The notes beneath the pieces were generated by a model. The model ran no database searches. It was not told the DNA's origin and saw only the letters and a program-made list of their open reading frames with translations. DNA of 64,000 bases, from the NCBI GenBank assembly GCA_963556495.2, contig OY747702.1, positions 22,146,403 to 22,210,402 on the forward strand, in the 5' to 3' direction. Position 1 is the stretch's first letter. Each line of letters starts with the position of its first letter. Below, one piece after another: positions 35,520 to 47,559 of the stretch. A program made the position numbers and the translations under genes. The DNA is from Valencia hispanica. Lineage: Eukaryota; Chordata; Actinopteri; Cyprinodontiformes; Valenciidae.

Positions 35520-36105
35520 AGCACCAGTTGCTCAAAGGATTGCATGACCTCAGAGGCCAGGGCTATTGACCAAGGCTATAGTGACTTCATTTAATCATGT
35601 AATGGTATATTTCTTGCGGACCAGGATCATGGTGGAGCATTTGAAACAGGAGCGAACCTCACACTGCTCACGAGAGTTGTTAAAGATGTGATTGAAGATG
35701 GGGGCAAGTTGCTCTGCACAGGCTCTCAGGCAGGAGGGCAACACATCATCAGGTCCTGGAGGTGTCCTCATCTTTTTGGTTCTGAAAGAACCCATTTACC
35801 TCTACCTCAAATATGTTTAGGGCAGGCAGGGGGTCTGAGGGGAGGAGGGTGGTTGGTGTATGTATAAATTTTCTGTCAGAAGGAGATGTGGACCAGTTGG
35901 TGGGAGGTGTGAAAGTCTGCTTTTCAAATCTACGGTGGAAGCTGTTAAAGATCGTTTGCCAGATGAGGAAAAGAGAGAATACTTTCTCCTCAAAACTCTT
36001 TCAAAGAAACCAAATGTCCATTTATGATTTTTAAGGTTTAACAAGTTAGAGGTGTGGTGTATAAGATGAAGCTCTTTTGTTGAAGCAATTTCTCTGAGCA
36101 TTGCA
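35520..36105 (-). pseudogene. Rex1-like LINE, part 2 (RT N-terminal region)
   Basis: The minus-strand frame 35595-35795 has PGPDDVLPSCLRACAEQLAP, then FNHIFNNS..CEVRSCFKCST. This is the conserved early RT segment of Rex1/CR1-group LINEs (the GPDG/GPDD block that starts RT). Further 5' sequence of the same gene appears at 35817-36101 in another frame. It is interrupted from part 1 by the solo LTR. Confidence 0.82.
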
Positions 36106-37170
36106 GCAATCTAAATCCCTCATCTCTGGTTAAATTTGCTGGGAGCTCCACTCCTGGGATGATGACCCCAGTCCTAAATGATTTCCAGTTGTTAATAATA
36201 TTTCTTACCATTTGATAATGGACTTCAATTTAGTTGGAAAAGCCCTGATAACAGTTTGGAGTTCTGACTTTTGGGGTGTGGTGAATGTACGACAATTTAT
36301 AACAGGGAGGACATAAATATACAGAGGCTGGATTTCATCTTCCTGAGCATGACCTGTGAGATAAGAATAACTACTAAATCTGAACCTTGTATTATTACTA
36401 AAATTGAAGGTCCCCAAAGAAAGAGACAGAACTTTAATTTTCAGGGTTTTGCCATAAGCTTTTACCCTCCACATGCATAAATTCAGTAAGTGTTTAATTA
36501 TACATCCATTGTATAATTGCCCATTTCAGGATCAGTAACCTGTACATTAAAAACTGCTTTTAGCAACTAAAAGACTGGTGGGACCTGATTTGAATCTGCA
36601 TTGTCTTTAGCAGGGTTTACAATAACTTTAAACAACAACAAGAAAAAAAGCATCTTCACCTCCCAAAGTAAGTAAAAAAAATTACATTCACTCCTTTAAA
36701 CAAAGAGCACATACAGCAGTTTAACTCTCTATGGTCCTATTGAGACAGGGGAAATGTAAGATTAATGGCTTCATGATTCTGTTCAGGAGACTGCTTTTCG
36801 TCATTCAGACAGGTCCTTTTTAATCTTTAAGCTTTATTAAGACCCGTTTATGAGTGATAGAGACTCAGAAATCAATGTGGCAGACTTAATGGTAGTGCAG
36901 AAGCTGTCTGGAGTAACTGAAAAGGAACTTAGTTGAAAATCATTCTTTTCATAAATACAAACTGGTACTTCATGCCACCAAAATCTATTCAGGCATCAGC
37001 AGTCTTGTAGAAGCCTGGTGGAACAAACTGTATAAACTGGTAAAACTAGAATTAGTAGCAAAGATGAGATGCTGCTTCTTTTTAGAGGGTAGTAGAGTGC
37101 AGCAGCGTCATCTCTGTCCTAATGCTTAACAGGATTTAGCATTAGGACAGTAACAGGGTTTTGCAGAGTA
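36106..37170. other. Unassigned DNA
   Basis: No gene or repeat family was recognised. Confidence 0.4.
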
Positions 37171-37275
37171 CAGTGGACCCTGGTATTCGTAGGGGACAAG
37201 GGATCACAAAAATAGCAAAAATCTGCAACTATTTGAGAGCCCCTGTAAAAACACATACAACTGTCTTATTACTAC
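37171..37275. mobile_element. Possible pogo/Tigger-like terminus
   Basis: TACAGTGGACCCTGGTATTC begins with a TA and a CAGTGGACCC terminus of the kind found on pogo/Tigger-type elements. A GGGATCACAAAAATAGCAAA-like subterminal region follows. No matching right end was found downstream, so this is at most a single-ended fragment. Confidence 0.4.
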
Positions 37276-38789
37276 TGCAGAAGCTAATATCTATAGTCCC
37301 ATTGCCATTTGTTGAAAAGGCAGCTACCTAATTAAGTGAGAACATACAAAATGTGGTGTGCCTGAAGACAGATGCTGGAGAGCAGAATGGTTAGTCGAGT
37401 CTGACTTAAAGCAAGTGCACCACCAGTTTTTCCAGCCAATGTTTTCCCTATAATACTATAATGGAAGGATAAATATATATTCTACTTCAAGATGGCTTGC
37501 AACATTTGCACATGCAAGAACACAGCTTTGTTTTTGTTTTTCACTGGCTTCATGGCAATGTCTTTGAAACCAGCAGGACAAAGTTGCAGCACTGTCATTT
37601 GCATCCAAAAAGCACTCGGTCTGCTGTACAGCTTGCATGTTTATGTCCTGGATCTGTGATGAATCTCTGTGCAAAAGTCTGAAGCAGTCATGACATTGAT
37701 GGGAGTTACCACCCCTTATACAATAAGTGGTTGCAATGGTAGGCTGGTGGAGAGACAGTGTTGAACAAGGCATCTCTGATTTTTTGATGTTATGGTGGGT
37801 TGTGTTGTTCTGTGAAGATGTTACTTTATTGACACTCTAAAAAAGAAAAAAGAAATTGATGTTTTATTACATACTTCTAATATGTATTTAATAACAAATA
37901 CATTACTTGTTACCTTCTAAAAATATGATGCAATCACCTCCAACTGGGGCAGGAGTCATCACTCTGGTAAGCATGGAGCCTGTTCTAACAGCAAATGTGA
38001 GATGAGCACTGTGTTGAAATTTCACTTTGTTATGTGTCGTAAGACCAGAGAAAAATGTGACTGAAAAAAAGGAGATTTTCTGACTTTCAATCACATGATG
38101 ATGGCAGAATAAAAGAAAATAATGTCTTTATTCTTGACCTATTTGTATTTAATTTAACTCAACAGTTTAATAACTGTAGAGGACTTTCAGGTGACCTGAT
38201 GAATAGAATTAAAGTAAGTGAATTTAGAAGAACTGAATTACAGAAAGGAAACAAAAGGTGCTGTGATACGTTCTGATGTAAAGCAGGAGCTCAGATTTAG
38301 GTAAGAAGTGATTAATGGACTGAGGTCATCTTGGACCAACAATTACAAAAAGACTGAGAGCATTGGAGGGCTGTCTGCTGAATGAGCATTAGTCAATCAA
38401 TTAACTCTATTATATTCATCTGGGATGCGCTCCATGTACCCTGTGGCTCTTAGTCTGCACAGGAACCAAGCGATGAGCCAAGACACCCGGAAAACTGGGA
38501 GACAACTGGGAGACGCATTCATTTCCTGCCGACCAGTGGGTGGCATCATCATTTGAGAAGCCTGGAGGCCATATGGTCTCCTATTAGATTAAATATTTAT
38601 TTTGGACATACTTTACCACAACAATAAATGACCAGATTTAAGATAGATGCTTTTAATATAGATCCATGATCTACATCATGTACATCATGAGATATACATG
38701 ATGTCCATGTCTGTCGGTATTTGTCAAGGCCTAGACTGTGCAAGTGGATTTTTCATTAAAGCTGCCAGAGGTTCCTGAGGTAGCTTAAA
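37276..38789. other. Unassigned DNA
   Basis: About 1.5 kb with no recognised gene. Opposed open frames at 37456-37773 carry no family motif. Confidence 0.4.
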
Positions 38790-39020
38790 AAACTCCTTTG
38801 TGGCAAGGTGATAGAGGTGGACTTTGAAAGAAAGCTCCAACCAACTGCTAAAAAACCCAATGCTCTTGTTTTACCAATCTGTCTATGTTCATCATCTTAG
38901 CTATTGTCATGAAACATAGATTATAATCAATATCCCCAATACAAGGGGCTGATATTAGCTTTCTCCATAGGGTGGTTGGACTCAGCCTAAGAGATATGTT
39001 GAATACTTCTAGGGAAGACC
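38790..39020 (+). pseudogene. Rex3/RTE LINE fragment, decayed
   Basis: The plus strand matches the part of the Rex3 at 47560-50880 just after the RT (its 50370-50550). Shared blocks are the ones encoding IYRS..YVPTLIYGHE, then TRSRIQAAEMSFLRRV, then SGLSLRDRV (here GACTCAGCCTAAGAGATATG near 38981-39000). There are no open frames, and roughly 230 bases survive. Confidence 0.65.
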
Positions 39021-41556
39021 CAAATAGACCTCAAGAGTGCTATGGGGGAGATGGCACTCTTCAGAATGGAGATGTTTTTTTCCGTGAGCCTAGAGATCCA
39101 CTTATCTCCAAAAAGAGTGTCTTCAATGCCACCAGTAAGTGTTGTACTCATTCGGGTTAATGACAAAAACAGTATTGTTTCTGGAAAACGTTTACACCAC
39201 TCATTTGAATATGCTCGTCCAAAACACTGCTTATGTGCATGATACGTTAGAAGTTTATTCACTATAAGGGCAAAATGAAATCCTGTAAAAGTGCACCTAA
39301 ACAAAAAAACTATTTTCATCTCATTCAGGTGAGCAGTAACATCTGCTGCTTTTAAGAGCAACTTGAACCAGTTTTTCTTTTGCTCAGAGAAGGTTGTAAC
39401 TGCAGTAAAGCACGCATCCCAGAGGGGATTCATGACAGTTAAGGACTCTGAGTCCATTGCTTCAAGCTAACACACCACATCAAGGCCATTTAAATGACCC
39501 GGAGAAGTGGACCTGTCTAAAAATAAAGAGACAGTAAGGCCAAGAATAGCCTTGGCATGAGAGGAGAGAGTGAATTACGGCTGCAAAAAGCCATGATGCC
39601 TACACATGCAGTTGGATCACAATGTGGCGAGGGAACACAAATTGGTACCAGCTGTGTGGCCTTGGAGTATGCCGCTGCACAGACAGGAGACAAGCATCCA
39701 GCTATGCGGATTAATCATTTACTCATATAACACAGCCACGTTGGTAACCTCAGGCACTCAGCGCATTTATCTCCATTCATGTGTGGTGGCACTTAAGCTT
39801 GAGGCGGTGTGTGCCTGCTTATGAGAGTGTGTGCAACTCAAAACAGCTCACACCATCCGGTCTGTTCGAGTTGAAAAAGGGAAAACTGCTAACTCATCTG
39901 AGAAGTCCAGATCACGGGAAACATGATCATTTAAAGACACCTCCATCTTCATTTCCACATTTCCAACTGTGATATCCTCGGCTGAGATAATTGAAAATGC
40001 CTTGGTGTTAATCCGTTTCTGCATTCGACTTTCGCACAAACCATCTGGCCCAAATCTTGGTTTTAGCAGCATTCCTCAGATTTAGCAATAGGTTTTCTAG
40101 GAATAACATATTCTGGGAAAGTTCTACCATAAGATATTTCAGAGAACTATATTTCACTGGAGCTTATTGGATTCAGGAAAGTGTGATTTTGACTCTTGAG
40201 CCAGTAGGAGATGAGGCCAAGCAATTAACATTTACTACCCTAAAAAAAACACAGCCGTTGAACAAAAACGTTGAGATGTCAGTAAAGTTACCACAGACAC
40301 AGTGTTTAAAAGACTCCGCCCACACTGAAGGCTGTGGGTGTGCAGCACATACAGAAATATCTTATAAACCGTTGAGTTCACATTCATTAAATTATACACC
40401 TAATTTTACATGGCTAGGGCTATGCACCCTGCGTCCTTATGGCTGCATTGCAGACACAAATTCACAAAAGTCATTGCCTAGATGAGTTGTTGCTTTAGAG
40501 GACAAGACCCCCAAGAATCTCTTAGAAAAGCCTCTGTTTATAGTGCTGTTTTTATAGATCTGTAAAATATTAGTCCGAACTGCTCTTGTGCTTGTATATG
40601 TGTGTGCATCAAATAAGCCACATGTGAAACCTGCTGGTCAGTCACGTGTGGCTGTGGGGAATGAGAGCTAATGGTGTGGCTTGGGAGCATTCCTATAACA
40701 ACACACACTTCTTCGAGGGTCCCTATGTGACAGCCAAGACCACTGCTTGGTGAACAAGCAGCAGACACAATCAACCACACTGCAGGGGACCTGTGCCCCC
40801 GATTACCGGCCAATAAGCTTGGTCACTTTCCCGAGAGCAGAGTTATTTCTCTCACCTGGCATCACAACACATCTCATCAACCATGGAGCTGTGCTACAAA
40901 AATGAAGAAAAACAACAAAGCAAATGCATATGCACGTGTATCTTTAGGCCCTGTTCCATACTAACGGGTATTTAGCAAAACAAACTTTTTTGCACCTGTC
41001 AGTCATTTTAAAACAGTGCTTTTGGAAAGAACAACTAAATATACAACTTTTTTTCATTAGGTTTTTCAAGAAACTGGCCACAAAAAAAAAAAAAAACTCA
41101 ATCAATATCACATATATATTTTTCCTCTATATAAAAAAACATATCTAAATTTATTTCACTTTTTCTTTGTAAGTTGTGATTCCACATTTAGTACAAGGGA
41201 CTCAGTCCTAGTCAAAGTTAGAGAAAGATTTCTTTCAAGAGGATTACTTTTATTCTGAACAGCTGAAGTAAAACCCTAAGCTGTATGGATGCCAAATACA
41301 TTTCCCGATAATTCAGGAAGGAAAAATACAAAGGAGTGGTTTGTGAAAAGGGCCAGGCCAGTGTGGCCAGATTTGATTTTCAACCATTTAACCCCACCAC
41401 ACCTGCACATGAAACATGATCAAAGGTATAGTTTTCATTTCAATATAAAGATCGTGATGCGTTGTAGCAAATGAACGATGAAGCTTTAAAATGCAGAACC
41501 TAGTTCAAATATGCACAGAATGAAGTTCTCTGCTCTGAACAATGAAATTTGTAGAG
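39021..41556. other. Unassigned DNA
   Basis: About 2.5 kb with no recognised transposon. The segment 39460-39790 is non-repetitive and contains homeodomain-like GGATTAATCA and a CTAAAAATAA MEF2-like motif. A frame at 40057-40485 (142 codons) shows no domain. An A run and AT-rich patch lie at 41070-41150. Confidence 0.35.
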
Positions 41557-41779
41557 CACAAGTGTCAAACTCCAGTCTTCAGATGTGTTTCTGCTTCAAC
41601 ACACCTGGATCAAATAATTGGGTCATTAGCAGGACTCTGTGGAACTTGACTGAAAGCTGAGAAGGTAAATCAGCCATTTGATTCAGGGAGACATCTAAAA
41701 GTGGCCAAACTTTTAGATGCAAGTTTGGCCAACTTGAACTTTTAGTTCCCTAGAGAGAACTGGAGTTCAACAACCCCTG
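41557..41779. mobile_element. hAT-type MITE (223 bp)
   Basis: The left terminus is CACAAGTGTCAAACTCCAGT and the right one is ACTGGAGTTCAACAACCCCTG, which pair as inverted repeats of the CAGGGGTGTCAAACTC class. The flanks TTGTAGAG and CTGCAGAG are probably an 8-bp duplication with two transitions. It has no coding capacity and belongs to a very common teleost MITE type. Confidence 0.8.
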
Positions 41780-42178
41780 CTGCAGAGTCTTTGTTATATA
41801 TAACATGTGATTGGTTTGTCATCTGTTTGCCTGCTGTGCTGGCATGACACGTAGCTTGGCAATAGCAGCTGACTTAATAATTTATGTACTGGTAGTAGTT
41901 GTACTGGAAATATGTGGGTATAAATCCAATAAAAGACTAATAAATAAGAGACAGATTTCATCCTTATCACCACTTGTTTTAGCCTCGCCATCTATTTGGC
42001 TCCTTCATGGATCATCAGAGTCCTATTCTGACTCAGACGTCTAGTATACTGTCAAACTCCTTGCAACAGGGCTGTTCCCATTGTTGTAATTGCTTTTCTG
42101 CAAGTCTCTGGATGCAAATGCTTGAGAATCCTTTGAGGAATAGGGCCAACATATTGTACCTTATCTAACATAATGTTA
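41780..42178. other. Unassigned DNA
   Basis: About 400 bases between the hAT MITE and the next Tc1. Nothing was recognised. Confidence 0.4.
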
Positions 42179-42339
42179 ATGGTGGGTAATGGAAAATATT
42201 AAGATCCCTTTAAATTTGTCACTTTTTCTGTCATTGCAGCCATTTGCTAAAATCAAAAAAGTTCATCTTATTTCTCATTAATGTACACTCAGCACCTCAA
42301 CTGAATTATCACATGGTCATAAGTATTCAGACCCTTTGC

Positions 42340-43372
42340 TCAGTATTGCGCAGTAGCACCCTTTTGAGCTAGTACAGCCATGAGTCTTCTTAGGAATGAT
42401 GCAACAAGTTTTTTACACCTGCATTTGGGCATCCTCTGCCATTCTTCCTTACAGATCCAGTTCTGTCAGGTTTGATGGTGAACATTGGTGGACAGTTATT
42501 TTCAGGTCTCTCCAGAGATGCTCAATTGGGTTTAAGTCAGGGCTCTGGCTGGGCCAGTCAAGAACGGTCACAGAGTTGTCTCGAATCCACTCCTTTGTTA
42601 TTTTAGCTGTGTACTTAGGGTCATTGTCCTGTTGAAAGGTGAACCTTTGGCCCAGTCTTAGGTCCTGAGCACTCTGGAAGATGTTTTCTTCCAGGATATC
42701 CCTGTACTTGGCCACATTCATCTTTCCTTCAATTGCAACCAGTCATCCTGTCCCTGCAGCTGAAAAACACCTCCACAGCATGATGCTCCTACCACCATGT
42801 TTCACTGTAGGGATTGTATTGGGCAGGTGATGAGCAGTTCCTGGTTTTCTTCAAACATTCCACTTAGAATTAACACCAAAAAGTTCAGTCTTGGTCTCAT
42901 TAGACCATAGAATCTTATTTCTCATAGTCTGGGAGTCCATGTGTTTTTTTTGGCAAACTCTATGGGGGCTTTCATATGTCTTGCACTGGAGAGGAGAGGC
43001 CTCTGTCGGGCTACTCTGCCATGAAGCCCCAACTAGTGGAGGGCTACAGTGATAGTTGACTTTATGGAACTTTCTCATCTCCTTACTGCACCTCTGGAGC
43101 TCAGCAACAGTGATCTTTGGGTTCTTCTTTACCTCTCTCACCAAGGCTCTTCTCCCACGATTGCCCAGTTTGGCTGGATGGCTAGGTCTAGGAAGAGTTC
43201 TAGTCTTCCCAAACATCTTCCATTTGAGGATGATGGAGGCCACTTCACTCTTAGTGAAGTGGCCTCTCTGTAGCACCTTGAGTGCCAAAGAGATTATTTT
43301 GTAACCATGGCCAGATCTGTGCCTTGCCACAAGTCTGTCTCTGAGCTCCTTGGGCAGTTCCTTCGACCTCAT
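42340..43372 (-). pseudogene. Tc1-like transposase, D-to-N and palindrome lesion
   Basis: The start MRSKELPKELRDRLVARHRS is at 43372 and the stop is at 42340-42342. The linker is GNRGRRALVREVKKN. The first catalytic residue is changed (WSNETK instead of WSDETK, near 42905). The second D (QQDNDPKY) and E (NPIEHLW) remain, 34 residues apart. The HTH recognition helix is disrupted by a perfect 14-bp palindrome at 43236-43266. Frameshifts occur in the region after the DNA-binding domains (43000-43070) and near 42450, where an early stop follows NLTELDL. It cannot encode an active enzyme. Confidence 0.88.
43236..43266. repeat. Perfect 14-bp inverted repeat, 3-base loop
   Basis: GAGGCCACTTCACT, loop CTT, then AGTGAAGTGGCCTC. 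It lies inside the transposase gene where related copies have an ordinary HTH codon run. Confidence 0.97.
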
Positions 43373-43773
43373 GATTCTCATTTGCTCTGACAAGCACTGT
43401 GAGCTGTAAGGTCTTTATATAGACAGGTGTGTGCCTTTCCTAATCAAGTCCAATCAGTTTAATTAAACACAGCTGGACTCCAATGAAGGAGCAGAACCAT
43501 CTCAAAGAGGATCAGAAGAAATGGACAGCATGTGAGTTAAATATGAGTGTCACTGCAAAAGGGTCTGAATACATATGACCATGTGATATTTCAGTTTTTC
43601 TTTTTTAATAAATTTGCAAAGATTTCTACTTTTCAGTTTTTTTCTGTCAAGATGGGGTGCTGAGTGTACATTAATGTGAAATAAAACAAACTTTTTTGAT
43701 TTTAGCAAATGGCTGCATTGAAACAAAGAGTGACTAATTTAAAGGGGTCTAAATACTTTCAATTCCCACTGTA

Positions 43774-46340
43774 TATATTTCTACTTTGAAAAATTCTATT
43801 TTAGTTTAATCTAGTATCAGATTTTTTGACCTGCCAGTTTGTTTTCTATTTATTATGGGTGTAAAGTCATCCATCCATCCATTTTCTGTACTTGTCCATC
43901 CTGTGCAGGGTTGCGGGGTGGGTCCATCACAGGGGTGTAAAGTCATTGAAAAGGAAATGTACATTTGGTCAAGATGGTTTTCACGGTAAATATAGCAGCT
44001 GTTGTATACATGCAGATTCTATTTTTTTCAGTGCAGCTCTTCGTAACAACATCTTTATTAGTTTTTTGAAACTGTATCTTTATTAGAGTCAGGGACCAGG
44101 AAGGATAGAAATGAGCAAACAGAGGTCATTTTCTGAAATACGTGTTCTTAATTTACATCAAAATTGCAAAAGATATAAAAAACTGAATCAGCAAAGGCGC
44201 CCTTAAAATGGTCAAGTGAGTAGGATTAAACTCAAGAAATAGCAGCAACTTTGCATGAATCCAACCAGTTTAACAGAACAAAGCTGAATGTGCACACAAG
44301 AAACAAAGGGGACCTAAATACTGGTTGATCAGACCAGTTTGATTCACAATCCTTACAAATTATCACACAGACAGCAATTGCTTAAAAGTTACTGTTGATC
44401 AAACAAAAGACAAAGTGAATAAGCTACTTATTAATAAACAAATATTGCTAATATCAAAATGACTGTCGAATTGTATTAGTTAATTAATTATTTAAGATGA
44501 TTAAAATTTGATCTCTAATACTTTTTTCAAATTCAGAAATTCAGAAATATAAAAATTGCTATGTCTTTGGGCAAACTTGCAAATCATAGATGACAAAGTC
44601 ATGGTTTTTTAAGCTTCTGATTTGTAAGTTTCTAATTTAAGGAAAATAGAAGATAGAAATGTGAAGAAATCAGGCAAACATTGGAAAGAGAATAGGGAAC
44701 GCAACATGTCATTATTTTATTATTTATCAAATAGAAATAAATGAATAATTCTGACTGACTTAAACATGAAAAGTCCAGTCTAATTTGATGTCAGATTGTA
44801 AAAAAAGTTGTATACACTGTTTAAATATACAGAATGAACTCTTAAAGAAAGTCATGTGAAAACAAAACTGTACACAAAAGTGTAACTTTTACAAAGCTTA
44901 TTTCTGTGTCTGCAGAATAGAAATAGCCTTTTACATCTGCCTCTTTTGGTTCACAGCTGGCATGAGCTTTAGTGTCATTTGTATATAGCAACAAAACTTA
45001 TAAACTCTATCCAAAGATAGACACAGCAAATATTATTTGTTTTATTTTCTAAACATTTGAGGGCGTAGACTACAAATCTTCCATACACTCAGCATATAAA
45101 CATGGTGAGTTTTATTTATATATCCAATAGATAACTGTATCTCTGAAAAATGTAAACAACTCGGAAAGACAAATTGAATCTGTAGATGGGATATAAACAA
45201 GGAGAAAATAAGAAACCAAGGTAAAATAGAAGGAATTAGACAATCGGTTGCTACAATGGAAGATTGCCCGAGGGCATGAATGTGCTACACACACACCATA
45301 TGCATACCTTTGTATGCTGGATGCATGCATTTACAACATGCACACACAAATTCACACACAGTACAAAGTGCATCTCATCCACTAACCCAGCAGGAGGAAT
45401 GCAGGTCCAGTAAATATCTGGAAGGATACAGAGCTGACAGATGGCAGTGCTGAACACATTAATTACCACATACTTCCCACCGCTGTGCTTGTCTGCTGTA
45501 TCCTCAGCAACGTAGGCCAACTCCCTCCAACCCACAATGCACATAAAACCACCAAACAACTCGCAACGCAGCGTTGTCCAATTCATCTCACAAAAACTGG
45601 TGGTTATTTGGGTTAGCGTCTCAACACAAGCCGCAGCACACATTGTCAGCCGAGCTATTAACCAAAGGCATTAGCCCAAAGACGTATAGGTTTAAGGTAA
45701 TTTGAATCATGCGGTATGGCTCCTGAAAGCATCCCTGACCACAGTTGCCTTTAACCACAGCAGCACCAGAGGAGCCATTGTCTGCCTGGCTCACCAAAGC
45801 TACCGTGACAGACTCCACTAAGACCACTTTTAGACCAAGGGTTGCTTCTCACACCATAAACGTTCAATTCACTAGCTTTCTGCATCTTTCACCCAACCCA
45901 CAGGTATGACTGGACACACTGGAATGGCTAAGACAGTATAATCACCAGATTGGGGTTTAAAATCCACAACCATGAAGATGAGTGGCGCCCACCAGCACAA
46001 CGTCCTGAAAGCTTAGCTGCACAACAAGAAGGCTCCCTGATCTTTGGTCTTCCATGTTGTCTCCCTTAATAGACATTTCAAAGTCACAAATCAGGTCCGT
46101 TGTGACTGAAGACATCAGCAAATACTTATGGTTACAGTTTATTTAAACTTGTTGCACAAGAGTGTGTTGCTGAAATAGCATCTCATCTGTGAGGTTTGAG
46201 CTTGATTAATGCATGAACAGATGATGAAAATTCATCAGATGATCTATAAAAATGTCTGAATACTTTGATACAAAATAATAACTTTTACTAGACTATAAAG
46301 ACTTTATTGAAGTATTTTGGAACTAGAAACTGTTGTATAA
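43774..46340. other. Unassigned DNA with a small GATG-type repeat scrap
   Basis: At 43868-43925 CATCCATCCATCCATTTTCT begins a scrap resembling the inverted tail of a GATG-ended LINE or repeat. The rest, about 2.4 kb, is AT-rich and then (45100-46000) more balanced, with no recognised gene. Confidence 0.4.
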
Positions 46341-46341
46341 T

Positions 46342-46570
46342 ATGACTTCTGAAGGCAATCATTTGCACTTGATTTCACTAAGGGCTATCAGAATAAAGGG
46401 AGCTAAATGCAAATGCACAAATCACTTCAGATTTTCCTCTTTTTTTTAAACAAGGGGGGAACCATGTATCACTTTTGTAACGATGCACTGTTTTGTGGTA
46501 GACTAGCGAATGAAATGTTATTCACATATTTTAACCCGTCTTACCAATGGTAAAATGTGTAAATGTCAAT
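46342..46570 (-). mobile_element. Tc1-like right-end fragment
   Basis: TGACTTCTGAAGGCAATCA, GGGCTATCAGAATAAAGGGA and GCAAATGCACAAATCACTTC follow the order of the right end of the Tc1 family at 22840, followed by decayed repeat sequence (CCATGTATCACTTTTG). No transposase remains. Confidence 0.65.
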
Positions 46571-47551
46571 GGTAATTAATATTTATGGGAAGCACCTTAA
46601 ATGGCAATGGAACATGTAATGGGTATGAAAAGTAGAAAAAAGCACCAATAAATATGAAGGCAACTTGCTTTCTTTCTTACTTTGATCTTTGAGCAGAGGT
46701 TGAAGATGAAGGAGGAATGAGGCCTCACAGATTTTCAGGGTTCATTAGGTTTGTCTACAAGTGCTCACTGACCCCCTTTTTTCTGCCTTCGGATCTAATG
46801 TGAGCTCATGCTAGGAATGCTAACACATGAGGATGCAAACATACACATACTCAGATGTGGCCTGCAGACTGGATGTAGATTATGTCACATTTCTGATACG
46901 AACAACCGACATGTGTTTACAATTAACATAAAGCTAAAAAAAATGTCCAACCTTAACCAAAGAACCAAACATTTTTAGTCGAGTGACTCTAAAGTCAAAT
47001 TTCATCCATTACCCAAGCCCTATCTGGTGTACTCTCTGTTCAGGTTGGTTGGCAGGACATTTCAACTCTTTCTATGATGTTAAGGAAGGGTGATGGAACA
47101 TGGTTTTCAATCCCATACAAATTATAATTTTGAAGGGTTACTCATGGAAATGATAAGCTATGTGCTGTGTAAAAATTTCACTGCTACAATAATATTTGTA
47201 ATGTTAATATGTAAATGTTCTGATGTATTATATTTTGTATTATTGATTATTATTCCTTAACACCACATCACAAAAACTTATTTTTTAATTTCAAAAGTTT
47301 TAATTGACACATCAACCATGATATAGTCTAGTTGTACAGATGTAAGTAGTTTGGTATCACTAATTCTTCTAATGAAGAACTGAATACAGAGGAAATATCA
47401 TATTTAAATAGAAAATCTCGTAACAACAAAAACACAGACATGACTGGAATGACAAGTTTGATGTGTTATGATGTAGAACTTTTGCTGTCATTGCTGTTTT
47501 TTTCCCCAACAGCCGTAATGGCAACATCTTATACAGGCATTAAAGATCTTT
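46571..47551. other. Unassigned DNA
   Basis: AT-rich, nothing recognised, up to the Rex3 target site. Confidence 0.4.
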
Positions 47552-47559
47552 ATGCCGTC
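47552..47559. other. 8-bp target duplication of Rex3 (left)
   Basis: ATGCCGTC is repeated at 50881-50888 immediately after the GATG tail. Confidence 0.85.

Larger units (their letters stand above)
42179..43771 (-). mobile_element. Tc1-like transposon, third family, both ends
   Basis: The right end is AGTATTTAGACCCC-like in reverse, closing with CCCACTGTA (TA at 43772-43773). The left end is a diverged counterpart (GGTGGGTAATGG). Shared inverted blocks include CAGCCATTTGCTAAAATCAA and ATTAATGTACACTCAGC. The length of about 1.59 kb is standard. The transposase gene is on the minus strand. Confidence 0.9.

Noticed and set aside
35169..35547. 83-codon plus-strand frame with signal-peptide-like start
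   Set aside because: Lies wholly inside the solo LTR at 34606-35514. Hydrophobicity comes from pyrimidine-rich LTR sequence.
39606..40072. Several short opposed open frames
   Set aside because: Mutually overlapping, with no protein family signature. More likely non-coding.
40057..40485. A 142-codon plus-strand frame
   Set aside because: No domain, no codon bias, no splice or promoter context. This length is not unusual in 64 kb over six frames.
45251..45827. 130- and 68-codon minus-strand frames
   Set aside because: No recognised motif. A cysteine-rich look alone is not enough to call a gene.
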